This document shows, in pieces, positions 22,331 through 33,923 of a DNA stretch of 64,000 nt. The notes beneath the pieces are model-generated. The model was not told the origin of the DNA. It searched no databases and saw nothing but the letters and a program-made list of their open reading frames with translations. Numbering within the stretch: position 1 is the first letter of the stretch; every line of letters begins with the position of its first letter. The translations under genes were made by a program, and so were the position numbers. Origin of the DNA: Rhodococcoides fascians A44A (lineage in GTDB: Bacteria; Actinomycetota; Actinomycetes; Mycobacteriales; Mycobacteriaceae); contig NZ_JMEX01000005.1 of assembly GCF_000760735.1 (NCBI RefSeq), positions 1,208,592 through 1,272,591 on the forward strand, read 5' to 3'.

Positions 22331-23739
22331 CGTGCACTCGTCAGCGAACGCAACGGCGACCTCAGTGCGTCGACGTCGAGGATTCGACCGCTGCCGTCGA
22401 CCATGCCGAGCCGGTCCAGCCATGCTGCGAATTCCGGTGCGGGCTTCAGCCCGAGCACCTGCCGCACGTACAGAACGTCGTGGAAGCTCAGACTCTGGTA
22501 ACCGAGCATCACGTCGTCGGCTCCGGGGACTGCGATCACGAACGCGACTCCGGCTGCACCGAGCAGCGTGAGAAGGGTGTCCATGTCGTCCTGGTCCGCT
22601 TCGGCGTGGTTGGTGTAGCAGACGTCGACGCCCATCGGCAGGCCCAGGAGCTTGCCGCAGAAGTGATCCTCCAGCCCGGCACGGACGATCTGCTTGCCGT
22701 CGTACAGGTACTCCGGTCCGATGAATCCGACGACGGTGTTGACCAGTAACGGTTCGAGATCACGGCACACGGCGTATGCGCGTGCCTCCAGGGTCTGCTG
22801 GTCGACCGGGCGTCCCCCGGCGCCGAGGTGGGCGCCTGCACTGAGCGCCGAACCCTGCCCCGTCTCCAGATACATGACGTTGTTCCCGACGGTTCCCCGG
22901 TGCAGCGACCGGCCTGCCTCGTTGGCCTCTCGCAGCAATGAGACGTTGACACCGAAGCCTGAATTGGCCCCTTCGGTCCCTGCCACGGACTGGAACACCA
23001 GATCCACCGGAACGCCCTTGGAGATGAGTTCCATCGTCGTCGTGACGTGCGAGAGCACACACGACTGTGTGGGGATCTCGAACCGTTGCCGGATCTCGTC
23101 CAGCAGAAAGAGCAGATCGGACGTCGCGTGCGGCGAGTCCGTCGCCGGGTTGATGCCGATCACTGCGTCACCCGATCCGAGCAGCAGACCGTCGAGAGTC
23201 GCGGCGGCGATTCCGCGTGGATCGTCGGTCGGGTGATTGGGCTGCAATCGCGTGCTCAACGTCCCAGGGAGTCCGACGGTTGTCCTGAACGCCGATGTCA
23301 CCTCGGCAGCCCGCGCCACCGAGATCAGATCCTGATTGCGCATGATCTTGCTGACGGCCGCAACCATTTCCGGAGTCAACCCCGGTGCGACGGATCGCAG
23401 AGTCGACGCCGAATCCTTCGAGGCGGCGGCGTCGAGCAGCCAGTCCCGGAGCCCACCGACCGTCAGATGCGAGATCGCACCGAAGGCGGTGCGGTCGTGC
23501 GAGTCGATGATGAGCCGGGTGACTTCGTCGCTCTCGTACGGAACCAGAAGATCTTCGAGGAACACGTCGAGCGAGACGTCGGACAGTGCCCATTGCGCGG
23601 CAGCTCGTTCGGCGTCGGACTGTGCCGCGCACCCGGCCAATTCGTCGCCCGACCGCAACGGTGTTGCCTTCGCCATCAGCTCGACGAGGCCGTCGAACGA
23701 GAAGTTGGCACCGGATACCTGGTGTGAGTACGTGCTCAT
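22327..23739 (-). CDS. eutB: Ethanolamine ammonia-lyase large (heavy) subunit
   Basis: 470 residues, the usual length of EutB. TIM-barrel catalytic subunit binding adenosylcobalamin and ethanolamine. Recognisable blocks: ISHLTVGGLRDWLLD, RLQPNHPTDDPRGIAA, GLLLGSGDAVIGINPATDS, THVTTTME-like LSHVTTTMELISKG, FQSVAGTEGANSGFGVN, MYLETGQGSALSAGAHLG, GFIGPEYLYDGKQI and DDHFCGKLLGLPMGVDVCYTNHAEAD, including the substrate-binding Glu (LETGQG). The start ATG (MSTYSHQ) overlaps the permease stop (ATGA), so permease, eutB and eutC are translated as a coupled unit. No EutA reactivase gene is present in the window. Confidence 0.97.
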   Translation of the reverse strand: MSTYSHQVSGANFSFDGLVELMAKATPLRSGDELAGCAAQSDAERAAAQWALSDVSLDVFLEDLLVPYESDEVTRLIIDSHDRTAFGAISHLTVGGLRDWLLDAAASKDSASTLRSVAPGLTPEMVAAVSKIMRNQDLISVARAAEVTSAFRTTVGLPGTLSTRLQPNHPTDDPRGIAAATLDGLLLGSGDAVIGINPATDSPHATSDLLFLLDEIRQRFEIPTQSCVLSHVTTTMELISKGVPVDLVFQSVAGTEGANSGFGVNVSLLREANEAGRSLHRGTVGNNVMYLETGQGSALSAGAHLGAGGRPVDQQTLEARAYAVCRDLEPLLVNTVVGFIGPEYLYDGKQIVRAGLEDHFCGKLLGLPMGVDVCYTNHAEADQDDMDTLLTLLGAAGVAFVIAVPGADDVMLGYQSLSFHDVLYVRQVLGLKPAPEFAAWLDRLGMVDGSGRILDVDALRSPLRSLTSAR

Positions 23740-25175
23740 TCGAGTTCGGCTTCTGCTTTCGCGAGGGCTGCGAATTCTTCGTCCGGCGAGTTCGCCACGA
23801 GATGATGACGGCTGTAGAGCCCGAAGTACAGCATGAACGCAGCGAAGACCCCGAGGCACCACAGCGCTGCCGTGCTGTCGACGAGGAACGTGGCGACCAC
23901 AGCCAGCGCTGCGACGACGAGTGCGAAGCCCGTGGTGACGATGCCGCCCGGGGTCCGGTACGGCCGCGGCATGGTCGGTTCTTTACGTCGCAGAACGATG
24001 TGACTGACCATCATCAGAACGTAACTGAGCGCGGCACCGAACACGGCCATGTTGAGCAACATCGCTCCCTGACCCGTGAGCGAGAGGAGGAAACCGATGA
24101 TGCCGGGGACGATCAGCGCGAGCGTCGGCGCTTTGCGAGAGTTGGTCACCGACAGGGTCTTCGGCAGGTACCCGGCCCGCGACAGCGCGAAGAGCTGACG
24201 CGAGTAGGCGTACATGATGGAGAAGAAGCTGGCGACGAGGCCGGCGAGCCCGATGTAGTTGACCACCTTGGCGGCCGTGCCGTCGCCGAGGGCTTCGACA
24301 AGCGGGTTGCCCGACGCCTGCATGGCGTCGGCGCCGCCCGCACCGGTCACCAGGAGCAGAACCCCGGCGCCGGTCAGCAGCAGGACGCCCATGGCCGCGA
24401 TGATGCCGCGCGGCACGTTCTTGGTGGGATCCTTCGCTTCTTCTGCGGCGAGCGGAACCCCTTCGATGGCGAGGAAGAACCAGATCGCGAACGGAACCGC
24501 CGCCCAGATTCCGAGATAGCCGAACGGAAGGAAGCTCGACGCGCCCGCGGCGTCCGTCGGCGCGATGTCGGTGAGGTTGGCCGAGTCGAATTGTCCCAGT
24601 GCCGATACCGCGAAGATCACCAGACCGACGAGGGCGATGGCGGTGATGACGAACATGATCTTGAGTGCCTCACCGGCACCTGCGAGGTGGATGCCGATGA
24701 AGATGGCATACACCGCGAGATACACCCACCAACCGTCGGTGATGCCGAACAATCCGAGAGACTCGACGTACGCACCGATGAAGGTGGCGATGGCTGCCGG
24801 AGCGATGGCGTATTCGATGAGAATGGCGGTGCCGGTTGCGAATCCACCCCACGGTCCGAGTGCGCGACGAGCGAACGTGTACCCACCGCCCGCCGCCGGT
24901 AACGCCGACGACATCTCGGCCATGCCGAGGACCATGGCCAGGTACATGCCTGCGATGAGGATGCCTGCGATGAGCAAGCCACCGAAGCCACCCTGTTCGA
25001 GACCGAAGTTCCAGCCCGAGTAGTCACCGGAGATGACGTAGCTGACGCCGAGTCCAGCGAGGAGGACCCATCCCGCCGTGCCCTTCTTCAGCTGGCGTTT
25101 GGCCAGATAGTCGCTGCCCTCTACGTGCGACTCGGTCCCGTCGTGATGGGTGGGTGTTGGTTCTGTGACGGACAT
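23736..25175 (-). CDS. eat: Ethanolamine permease (APC superfamily)
   Basis: 479 residues, about 12 hydrophobic segments. The N-terminus YLAKRQLKKGTAGWVLLAGLGVSYVISGDYSGWNFGLEQGG is characteristic of the Eat ethanolamine permease, as is LPAAGGGYTFARRALGPWGGFATG and FFLAIEGVPLAAEEAKDP. It imports ethanolamine across the cytoplasmic membrane. ATG 25175 has a GAGAG ribosome site 8 nt upstream; the longer open frame to 25262 lacks one. First gene of the permease-eutB-eutC operon; the promoter must lie in 25176-25285, in front of the cation-efflux gene end. No riboswitch-like structure was recognised there. Confidence 0.93.
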   Translation of the reverse strand: MSVTEPTPTHHDGTESHVEGSDYLAKRQLKKGTAGWVLLAGLGVSYVISGDYSGWNFGLEQGGFGGLLIAGILIAGMYLAMVLGMAEMSSALPAAGGGYTFARRALGPWGGFATGTAILIEYAIAPAAIATFIGAYVESLGLFGITDGWWVYLAVYAIFIGIHLAGAGEALKIMFVITAIALVGLVIFAVSALGQFDSANLTDIAPTDAAGASSFLPFGYLGIWAAVPFAIWFFLAIEGVPLAAEEAKDPTKNVPRGIIAAMGVLLLTGAGVLLLVTGAGGADAMQASGNPLVEALGDGTAAKVVNYIGLAGLVASFFSIMYAYSRQLFALSRAGYLPKTLSVTNSRKAPTLALIVPGIIGFLLSLTGQGAMLLNMAVFGAALSYVLMMVSHIVLRRKEPTMPRPYRTPGGIVTTGFALVVAALAVVATFLVDSTAALWCLGVFAAFMLYFGLYSRHHLVANSPDEEFAALAKAEAELE

Positions 25176-25285
25176 GGCCGGCCTCTCTCGAAGCGATGCG
25201 ACTTCTTTCGCGGGTGAGCGAATCCGAATCAAGATATGCCCGCGGTGTAAGCACCGAGTCATCGCAATATGACGAGCGAATTACG

Positions 25286-26257
25286 TCAGTGGTTCGGTGT
25301 CGGACCGACGTCTCCCTCGTCGGGTTCTGCGACTGTCAGTACTGCGTCCACCACAGCCTTGTTGGTCTCGAGCTCACGCTCCAGCCGCCGGAGTGTGTGC
25401 GCGATCGAGGATTCGACCGAGTCGCCGACGAGGTCGACGCTCGCGACCAGAAGGATCTGCTTCGGACCGACGAATTCGATGCGAACGAACCGAACGGACG
25501 CCACCTCCGGAAGCTGTTCGATTCGCTCCACCACTGCGTTCCATAATGCTCGCGAACCCGGTTCGCCGGTGAGAAAACGTCGATTTCGGTCGATGAGCAC
25601 GAAGGCGACGACGGCGAGCAGAACACCGACGAGAATCGAACCGACGGCGTCGTAGGCACTGGACCCGGTGAGCTGATGCAGTCCGATGCCTGCAGCGGCA
25701 ATGACGATGCCGATGAGGGCCGCGCTGTCCTCGGCGAACACGGCACGCAGTGTCGGATCGGACGTCTCGAGTGCGTAGTCGAAGAAGTCCTTCTCGTACT
25801 CGGCTGCTTCACCGCGGATCTGCCGAACCGATTGAAGGAACGAGATTCCCTCCAGCACGAACGCCAGCGCGAGCACGACGTACGCGACGGTGTAGTTCTC
25901 GCTGCTGGATTCGCCCGCGAGGAGCGAGGTGATGCCGTGCCAGATCGACACCGCGGCGCCCGCGACGAACAAACCGACCGCGGCGAGTGTCGACCAGAAA
26001 TACGCTTCCCTGCCGTATCCCAGCGGTCTCCGGTCGTCGGGGCCGCGGGAGCCTCGTTTGTTGGCGACGAGCAGGAATATCTCGTTGCCGGTGTCCGCCC
26101 ACGAATGCGACGCCTCGGCGACCATCGACGCCGAACCCGTGATCACCGCAGCGACTGTCTTGGCAATCGCGACACCCAGATTGGCGCCGAAGGCGATGAC
26201 GACGGTGCGGAGGCTCTCGGTCTCCGCACCGGCAGGCGTCGTACTGGAAGATTTCAC
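25286..26257 (-). CDS. Cation diffusion facilitator (CDF) family efflux protein
   Basis: 323 residues, about six membrane segments. SGSASMVAEASHSWADTGNEIFLLVANKRGSR is the CDF signature with the HxxxD-type metal site (HSWAD), and AVFAEDSAALIGIVIAAAG holds the second site (ED...). C-terminal cytoplasmic domain (RALWNAVVERIEQLPEVASVRFVRIEFVGPKQILLVASVDL) is the ferredoxin-like CDF regulatory domain. It exports a divalent metal such as Zn, Mn or Fe in exchange for protons. Start GTG 26257. Neighbours do not reveal the metal. Confidence 0.88.
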   Translation of the reverse strand: MKSSSTTPAGAETESLRTVVIAFGANLGVAIAKTVAAVITGSASMVAEASHSWADTGNEIFLLVANKRGSRGPDDRRPLGYGREAYFWSTLAAVGLFVAGAAVSIWHGITSLLAGESSSENYTVAYVVLALAFVLEGISFLQSVRQIRGEAAEYEKDFFDYALETSDPTLRAVFAEDSAALIGIVIAAAGIGLHQLTGSSAYDAVGSILVGVLLAVVAFVLIDRNRRFLTGEPGSRALWNAVVERIEQLPEVASVRFVRIEFVGPKQILLVASVDLVGDSVESSIAHTLRRLERELETNKAVVDAVLTVAEPDEGDVGPTPNH

Positions 26258-26294
26258 GCGTTCGACTGTAGGCGCCCACCTCCCTTGTGAGTGG

Positions 26295-26872
26295 TCAGCC
26301 CTGCAGCATGCCCGGGACCGGGCAGGCGTCGACCGCTTCGGCGACGACGATGACGTCGTCGGGAACGGGAGGCCTGCGCCCCTCTTCCCAGTCGACTCCG
26401 ACGAACGGTGTCAGCTCCTTCAGTACGTCGAACTCCTCCTGAGTGAACGCCCGTCCGCGGCTGAGAAATCGAAGCCCCTCAGGGGTTTCCAACGAGAACC
26501 CGGAACCACGCCCGGGCACCACGTCGAGCACCATCTGGGTGTGCTTCCACGCCTCGAACTGTGAACCTGAAATCCACACGGGCACTGCGTCGTCGCCCTC
26601 GGGGAGATCCTCCGGGATGTCGCCGACGCCGAGCCGCAGATCCAACAGACCGAGCAGCACATCCCGATCGCCGACGATGAATTCCCCTGCTGGATAACAC
26701 ATCGGCGACGAGCCGTCGCAGCACCCTCCGGACTGATGCATCATCAACGCGCCGTGGATCCCGCCGAGGCGACGGAGAAGCTCCATCGCCCCGGCGGTGG
26801 CTCTGAGACGCGCAGGCGGAGCCGGAGCCGGACCCGATGCGCTGAGACGCGCTGGAGGTCGCGCGTCGGACA

Positions 26873-26873
<1 letters not shown>
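26295..26873 (-). CDS. DUF779 family protein, partner of aldehyde dehydrogenase
   Basis: 192 residues. After a Pro/Ala-rich leader (1-27) comes the DUF779 domain: LLRRLGGIHGALMMHQSGGCCDGSSPMCYP, with a Cys-Cys pair and third Cys that may bind metal, then DRDVLLGLL, FWISG-like VWISGSQFEAWKHTQMVLDVVPGRGSGFSLE. Genes of this family nearly always follow acetaldehyde/ethanol-type aldehyde dehydrogenases; role unknown. Its ATG overlaps the TGA of the dehydrogenase by one base (TGATG), showing translational coupling. Confidence 0.85.
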
Positions 26874-28396
<1,523 letters not shown>

Positions 28397-28449
28397 CTAG
28401 TGACTCCTTCGTCGTTCATCAACTGATGTGATTCAAGACACTAGAGTGC

Positions 28450-28483
28450 GCAACGTTGCAACTACGTTGCTGCACTGCGTGCA
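28450..28483. promoter_or_regulatory. Two palindromes upstream of aldehyde dehydrogenase
   Basis: GCAACGTTGC (28450-28459) is a perfect 10-bp palindrome, with a further GTTGC at 28466-28470, and TGCAC-TGC-GTGCA (28471-28483) is a perfect 5-bp inverted repeat with a 3-nt spacer. They lie 54-87 bp upstream of the dehydrogenase ATG and downstream of the GAF regulator gene, a position expected for an activator binding region. Confidence 0.5.
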
Positions 28484-28511
28484 ATTTCTGCTGGGCGCCC
28501 GGCCCGACGGA

Positions 28512-29807
28512 TCAGACGCCGAGCTGGCGGTCGAGATGCTCGATTCTGGCGCTGACCTGCCCGTACAGTGCGGAGTCCTGACTGAGCGTGGCCCGGTACG
28601 CTTCCCACGCGTACACATCGGTGCGCCCGTGGATCGACGACGTCCACTGGGCCAGCAACACCGGATCCCCTGCCCGCAGCAGCGCGGCTTGGACCCGGGA
28701 GCGAAGTTCTTCTCTGATGTCCTCGATGCCGGGTGCCGTGGACCCGGGAAGAACGGGACCGGTGTAGATGCGCAACGCCCCCTCGATGTCGCCGCGGTCG
28801 AGGGCGCGCCGGATGTCGGAGACATCGGTGGTCAGTTCGCCTACGAGCCGATACGGCCTCGACGCCAGACCTGCACTTCCGAATGCTTTGCGTAGTCGCG
28901 ACATCTCGGCGCGGATGGTCACCGAGTCCAATTCCTGCTCGTCGAGCAGTACGGCGAGATGATCGGAACTGAGACCCTCCGGGTGATCGGCCAGGAGCAA
29001 CAGGATCTCCGCATGCCGCTGCGACAGCGCGCTGCGACCGCTTCCTTTCGTCAACCCGGGCCGGCCCGAACCGAGCACCTCCAACCGAGGAGCACTGTCA
29101 CCCAACGACTTCGGCGAATTCATCAGATGCACACGCAATTCCGACTCGGCGGCGGCGACAGTGGCGCGAATCAGAGACAACACCTCGGGAACCGCAACGC
29201 GAGGACCGCCGGTGATATCGATCGCGCCGAGGATCTGTCCGCTCGTCGGGTGATGGACGGGCGCCGCGGAACAACTCCACTCGTGCACGGTCCTGCTGAA
29301 GTGCTCGGCGGCGAAGATCTGGACGCAGTGGTCGACCGCGAGCGCCGTGCCGGGAGCGTTGGTCCCTTTGCTTTCTTCGCTCCAGTCGACGCCTTCGGCG
29401 AAGTTCATCGACATCGCGCGATCCTTCGCAGCCGAATCTCCCTCGACCCACAGCAGCCGGCCCTCGGCGTCGGAGATCGCGACGAGCAAGCCGGTGTCCG
29501 CGGCATCCTCGACCAGCAGCTTGCGGATGACCGGCCTGATGATGGACATGGGGTGCTCGGAGCGATAGCGCTCCAGTTCCGCACCGGACAACACGATCGA
29601 GTCGTTTCCACCGTCGGGGTCGACACCTTTGGTGCGGCTGCGCATCCAGGAATCGAGGACCACGGAACGAACACTGGCGGTGGACGAGGAGTCCTCCACG
29701 AAAGAGCGGTGCGCTGTGGTCACCCGACGTGCGAGCACGTCGATGTCCTCACCAGGGCGAAGGGCCACCCAGGGGTTCCCCTGTCCTGGCGTTCTTCCAG
29801 TCATCAC
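28512..29807 (-). CDS. GAF-domain transcriptional regulator (AcoR-like, lacking AAA+)
   Basis: 431 residues. N-terminal part (SRTKGVDPDGG, then IIRPVIRKLLVEDAADTGLLVAISDAEGRLLWVEG) and GAF segment (AEGVDWSEESKGTNAPGTALAVDHCVQIFAAEHFSRTVHEWSCSAAPVHHP, then GAIDITGG) match the sensor half of AcoR/AcuR-like activators. There is no sigma-54 AAA+ GAFTGA motif; instead a C-terminal winged-helix follows (QRHAEILLLLADHPEGLSSDHLAVLLDEQELDSVTIRAEMSRLRKAF). This is the usual actinobacterial version, suiting organisms without sigma-54. It is likely the activator of the adjacent aldehyde dehydrogenase, 115 bp away. Confidence 0.86.
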   Translation of the reverse strand: MMTGRTPGQGNPWVALRPGEDIDVLARRVTTAHRSFVEDSSSTASVRSVVLDSWMRSRTKGVDPDGGNDSIVLSGAELERYRSEHPMSIIRPVIRKLLVEDAADTGLLVAISDAEGRLLWVEGDSAAKDRAMSMNFAEGVDWSEESKGTNAPGTALAVDHCVQIFAAEHFSRTVHEWSCSAAPVHHPTSGQILGAIDITGGPRVAVPEVLSLIRATVAAAESELRVHLMNSPKSLGDSAPRLEVLGSGRPGLTKGSGRSALSQRHAEILLLLADHPEGLSSDHLAVLLDEQELDSVTIRAEMSRLRKAFGSAGLASRPYRLVGELTTDVSDIRRALDRGDIEGALRIYTGPVLPGSTAPGIEDIREELRSRVQAALLRAGDPVLLAQWTSSIHGRTDVYAWEAYRATLSQDSALYGQVSARIEHLDRQLGV

Positions 29808-29966
29808 ACAAGTACCTCTTCTGGCGCGGTCACACTACTGTAACGCAGCTCACACACGCAGAATACAGGCCCACCGAGCCCGGCGGGGATCGCCGAGGCC
29901 GGAGGGCCCGTGCATTCTCGACCTGCGTCGCGGGGGTTACCGGACCGAGCTGGGTGCCCGGCGCGG

Positions 29967-30101
29967 TCAGCGCTTTTTGACGGTCGCCGAGATGTCGATG
30001 CCGGTGTCGCCCGAGGCCTTCATTTTCTTGTCCGCGCGCTTCTCCTTCAACGACTTTCCTTGTTTCTTGGACATCGAACTGCGAGGAGATTTGTCAGACA
30101 T
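29967..30101 (-). CDS. Small Lys-rich protein of unknown function
   Basis: 44 residues starting MSDKSPRSSMSKK and ending DISATVKKR; 14 Lys/Arg. The pattern (MSDKSPRxxMSKKxxKSxKEKRADKK) is one I recognise as a small conserved actinobacterial protein without known role. I prefer ATG 30101 to the 23-residue longer frame, which is not conserved-looking. No membrane segment. Confidence 0.6.
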   Translation of the reverse strand: MSDKSPRSSMSKKQGKSLKEKRADKKMKASGDTGIDISATVKKR

Positions 30102-30153
30102 GGCGGGGTGCCCCATTCTCTGCGGAACCGAGAATGGTCCACAGACCACGAAC

Positions 30154-31602
30154 TTACGCCACCGAGCCACGAATGAGGCGGCAGGCGCGTTCGGCGAGCA
30201 TGATCGCCGTCGCGTGGGGCCCTCGCGAAGGAACGACGGGGAAGGCAGACGTGTCGACCACGTACAACCCGTCGACGCCGCGCACCGCGCACGTGTCGTC
30301 CAGGACGGCGTCCTCCCCGCCCATCGCGCAGCTTCCCGAGAGGTGAAGCGATGTCCCCAGCCTGGCGCGCACGAACCCGTCGAGGTCGCCCTCGACGGAT
30401 TCGGTGTTCTCGATGAGCTCGGCGACGAGTTCCAGTCCGGACGCCAACGCCCGCCGGTCGGCGACGGATTCCAGGTATCGGTACCGAACCCGGGGCGCGA
30501 TCGCCGGGTCCGACGACACCAGCTCGATGTCCCCTCTCGACTCGGGTCGCATCAGGCCGACTCCGATCAGCGGATCCCCGGCCGGGAGGCCTGCGATCAT
30601 GCGGTCGAACGGAGCCGAGTAGGGGCGGATCTCGAGGTCTCCGACGTGCAGCACCGCCTCCATGGGCGACGATGCGGGACCGGTCGACGAAACACTGTAC
30701 AGCAGAGTTACTTCCGGATGATCACTGAAACCACGTCCCACGTTCGGTTGATCCACGACGGTTCGGATGTCGAGCGCGCCCAGCCGGCCCGCAGGCCCGA
30801 TACCGGAGAGCATCAGCAGCTGCGGGGTCCGAACTGCTCCCGCACACAATATGATTCGCTCCGCCCGTAGCATCTCCCTCGTACCGCCGTGGTCGACGGC
30901 GACCCCGACCGCGCGCATCCGATCGACGACGATGCCGAGAACAGTTGCGTCGCTGCGGACCTGAAGGTTGGGACGATCCGACGCCGGAAGAAGGTACGCC
31001 AGAGCGGCATTCGTTCGCACCCCTCCGGAGATGTTGCGCGGCACCGGGCCTACGCCGTCCGCCGAGTACGGCGAGTTCTTGTCCTCGTCGAACGCGAACC
31101 CGGCGCGTTCGGCCGCAGCAACGAAGGCCTCTGTCATGGCGCTTCCCGCTCCGGGCAGCACCCGCGACACGGGCATCGGTCCCTCGCTGCCGTGATAGGG
31201 CCCGGTGAAGTCGAGGTCCCGTTCCAGCGCCGAGAAGTACGGCAGTACATCCGCGAAAGACCACGATGCAGGCCACGCATCGAAGTCGTCCGGCCGGGCG
31301 CGCACGAAGTATCCACCGTTGACCGCGCCCGACCCACCGAGCACTCGCCCCCGCGAGACCCGAGCGGCGATACCGTCCGCCAGATCGGCGGAGTACGTGT
31401 CGAGCCACGGACTGTCCTCCCCCAGGGGAAGTACACGTGCGTCGAGCACATCCGGCGGAACCTCGTCGACGGTCCGGAATCCGGGCCCTGCTTCGAGGAG
31501 CCGGACCGAGCACGAAGGATCCTCGCTGAGCCTCGACGCGACGACGGCGCCGCACGATCCGCCGCCGACGACGATCACGTCGACCGTGCGGCTGGGGCTC
31601 AT
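30154..31602 (-). CDS. mftG: Mycofactocin-system GMC oxidoreductase MftG
   Basis: 482 residues. GMC flavoprotein: [34 protein letters not shown] (FAD GxGxxG, about 6-38), [21 protein letters not shown] (about 85-105), [16 protein letters not shown] (GMC signature 2), C-terminal HLSGSCAMG and [28 protein letters not shown]. MftG is reported to reoxidise reduced mycofactocin and pass electrons to respiration. ATG 31602 overlaps the mftF stop (ATGA); a 220-residue extension of this open frame is only the shadow of mftF. Last gene of mftE-F-G. Confidence 0.93.
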   Translation of the reverse strand: MSPSRTVDVIVVGGGSCGAVVASRLSEDPSCSVRLLEAGPGFRTVDEVPPDVLDARVLPLGEDSPWLDTYSADLADGIAARVSRGRVLGGSGAVNGGYFVRARPDDFDAWPASWSFADVLPYFSALERDLDFTGPYHGSEGPMPVSRVLPGAGSAMTEAFVAAAERAGFAFDEDKNSPYSADGVGPVPRNISGGVRTNAALAYLLPASDRPNLQVRSDATVLGIVVDRMRAVGVAVDHGGTREMLRAERIILCAGAVRTPQLLMLSGIGPAGRLGALDIRTVVDQPNVGRGFSDHPEVTLLYSVSSTGPASSPMEAVLHVGDLEIRPYSAPFDRMIAGLPAGDPLIGVGLMRPESRGDIELVSSDPAIAPRVRYRYLESVADRRALASGLELVAELIENTESVEGDLDGFVRARLGTSLHLSGSCAMGGEDAVLDDTCAVRGVDGLYVVDTSAFPVVPSRGPHATAIMLAERACRLIRGSVA

Positions 31603-32996
31603 GTGTCCATTCGGGGTGTCAAGGCTTTCAGGCTGCGAGACCGTGCCGCCCCGGTCCACAGTCCGGCTCCGTACGCGACATCGTCGACGCGCTTGAAGAA
31701 CGCGTATCGAATGGGGTCGAGCCCACCGAGCTCGCGATGCTTGTACCAGTCCGTCATCGCATCTGCGACAGCGATTCCCAGCGCAATCCTGCGAATTCGA
31801 CTCGACAGCACGACCGCCAGAAGTGTGATGGGCCAATAATGTCGACACATCGCCGACGCGAGTTGCCAGAGCCCGCCGATGAACCCTTCCGTTGCCAGGA
31901 TCGCCGCGATGCGGGTCGGTTGGTCGAGCCCGAGGAACATCCTGCGGAGCCTGCCTGTCGTCGCCCCGAGCGTCAGCAACGCGCCCAGTAGGCCGAACTT
32001 GGTGAAACTGATCGCGAACAGGCAGGAGATCAGAGTCCACGGTGACATCGAGAGCGGGGGCACCATGCCCGGATGCCGGTCCGCGAGTGGACTTGCTCCG
32101 GTGCCGTAGAACAGCTTGCGGCCGAACCACCGACCGAACGTGACGCGATGATCGTGCGCGACGTTGGCAACGGGCTCGTAGCGCAGCCGCCACCCCGCCT
32201 CCTGCAACCGCCAGCAGAGATCGACGTCCTCGGCGACGTGCATGGATTCGTCGAATCCGTTGCACTCCTCGGCGACGTGGCGACGGATGAGCATTGCGGC
32301 GCTCGGGACGTAGGAGACAGAGCTGCCCGCTCGAACCGCGGCTTCCTTGCGACCCAGGTCCAGCGACGACCGGGCGTGCTCGTACCGGGCCAGAGCGTTG
32401 CCTTCGGGTTCGAGAGCCACGATCCTCGGCGCGACCAGTGCGACCGCAGGGTCGGAGAAATGCCCGAGCATGACCTCGAGCCAGCCCTTGCGCGGCACCA
32501 CATCCGAATCCAGGAATGCCACGAAATCAGTTGTTGCGGACCGAAGCCCGGTATTGCGCGCTGCAGCGGGCCCCCGAGAACTCTCGTGCCGCAGCGTCGT
32601 CACCCCGCCGATGCTCCACGCAACCGGCGGCACCGTGACCGGCTCGTCGGATCCGTCGTCGACGACGATGACCTTCAGTCCGTGCAACGCAGGAAGGAGG
32701 CGGGACAGCCCTGCCGCGTTGTTCTTCAACGGGATCACCACGGTGACGTCCTGCGGAGACGGAATGGACATCGGTCGCGGATTCGCGACACCGGAGTCCA
32801 GCAGTTTCCGCGCCACGAGCGCGGACTGCGAATCGGTCACCTCGAGGAATCCGTCGCCGATCATCGCCGCAGCGGTGGGTGCCAGTTTCAGCATCCGAGT
32901 CGGGGAACCCCCGATCAGAACGCGCCCCTCCGAGTATGTGCGTACACGAGGATCGACGCGCACCCCGAATCCATCAGGCAATCGTCCTTGACCCAT
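31599..32996 (-). CDS. mftF: Mycofactocin glycosyltransferase MftF
   Basis: 465 residues from ATG 32996 ([15 protein letters not shown]), the start form typical of MftF; ATGs at 33017 and 33065 are alternatives and none has a clear ribosome site. N-terminal MftF-specific part ([16 protein letters not shown]), then GT2 domain: [53 protein letters not shown]-like [17 protein letters not shown], and a hydrophobic C-terminus. It adds beta-1,4-linked glucose units to (pre)mycofactocin. Stop overlaps mftG. Part of the mftE-F-G fragment of the split cluster. Confidence 0.94.
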   Translation of the reverse strand: MGQGRLPDGFGVRVDPRVRTYSEGRVLIGGSPTRMLKLAPTAAAMIGDGFLEVTDSQSALVARKLLDSGVANPRPMSIPSPQDVTVVIPLKNNAAGLSRLLPALHGLKVIVVDDGSDEPVTVPPVAWSIGGVTTLRHESSRGPAAARNTGLRSATTDFVAFLDSDVVPRKGWLEVMLGHFSDPAVALVAPRIVALEPEGNALARYEHARSSLDLGRKEAAVRAGSSVSYVPSAAMLIRRHVAEECNGFDESMHVAEDVDLCWRLQEAGWRLRYEPVANVAHDHRVTFGRWFGRKLFYGTGASPLADRHPGMVPPLSMSPWTLISCLFAISFTKFGLLGALLTLGATTGRLRRMFLGLDQPTRIAAILATEGFIGGLWQLASAMCRHYWPITLLAVVLSSRIRRIALGIAVADAMTDWYKHRELGGLDPIRYAFFKRVDDVAYGAGLWTGAARSRSLKALTPRMDT

Positions 32997-33099
32997 CAGG
33001 TGATCGTAAGCGGACATTGCCGCGAAGTGGTATCCGTGGACGCAGAAATTCGGAAACATACCCACGGCCTGTTCGAACGCGGTTTTTCGGACCGCGGGT

Positions 33100-33810
33100 T
33101 CACGTCAACATGCCCCGCTCCGACGGTCCCCATCGCTGCAACGCATCCGCCGCGAGGGCGCACATCTGCCCCAGGACGGTCTCGCCTTCGGCCGCCGATG
33201 ACCCACGGGGGTCACCCAGCACTCCGTTCGGGGTAACCGCTCGGACACCACCGGAACGCAGCAGAGGCAGAAGGTCCGCGAGCGAGTCCGTGTTCCCGAC
33301 CTCGATACGCGACTTGTCCACCACCTCCGGGCAAAGATGCAGCAGCAGTGAAGTTTCGGTACGGCCGGCGTGTGCGTCGGCACCCGGAACGACACAGGGC
33401 AACCACGCCACGTCGCGCCCCTCGTACCGCAGCAGCCGAACCGCCGCGGCCAGCGCACCGACGTTGCCGCCGTGCCCGTTGACGAACACCAGACGGTCCG
33501 CCCACCGGCACGCCGACCTGCCGTACTCGACGAGGATCGCCTCCAGCGCGTCCGCACCGATAGAGATGGTGCCGGGGAAGCCCTCGTGCTCTCCGCTCGC
33601 CCCGTACGCGATCGACGGCGCGACGACCACGCCGGGCAATCGCTCCGCCACGGCCTGGGCGACCCGAGTATCGGTGTCGAGAGGTAGATGAGGCCCGTGC
33701 TGCTCGACTGCACCGACCGGCACCGCCACAGTGCGTCGACCGTCGACCGCCGGCCATCGATCGTCGGCCAAGCGTCGATACGAGGAGGACGGTTGCTCGG
33801 TCTCGGCCAC
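33100..33810 (-). CDS. mftE: Mycofactocin creatininase-family peptidase MftE
   Basis: 236 residues from GTG 33810. Creatininase fold: [29 protein letters not shown] (metal ligands Glu, His, Asp), [32 protein letters not shown], and [17 protein letters not shown]. MftE cleaves the MftC-modified MftA precursor after Gly to release the Val-Tyr-derived product. Divergent from a GntR gene across 113 bp. It is separated from mftD by about 8.6 kb of unrelated genes, unlike the usual contiguous order mftA-B-C-D-E-F. Confidence 0.94.
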   Translation of the reverse strand: MAETEQPSSSYRRLADDRWPAVDGRRTVAVPVGAVEQHGPHLPLDTDTRVAQAVAERLPGVVVAPSIAYGASGEHEGFPGTISIGADALEAILVEYGRSACRWADRLVFVNGHGGNVGALAAAVRLLRYEGRDVAWLPCVVPGADAHAGRTETSLLLHLCPEVVDKSRIEVGNTDSLADLLPLLRSGGVRAVTPNGVLGDPRGSSAAEGETVLGQMCALAADALQRWGPSERGMLT

Positions 33811-33923
33811 TGTCGAATGGTATCCGCTTGCGCCGATCTGCCTCGATTCGTTTCCACTCCGCACGTCACACACAGGAAACAATCCGCCATTAGCGTGCGC
33901 ACCAGAGGCACGAAAGGAGCACC

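Noticed and set aside
25176-25285. Possible cobalamin riboswitch before the ethanolamine operon
   Set aside because: The leader is only about 110 bp and shows no B12-box-like conserved segment that I can recognise.
31603-32265. Extension of the mftG frame to a 703-residue protein
   Set aside because: The added N-terminal part is Arg-rich, overlaps mftF in another frame, and the GMC domain starts cleanly at ATG 31602.
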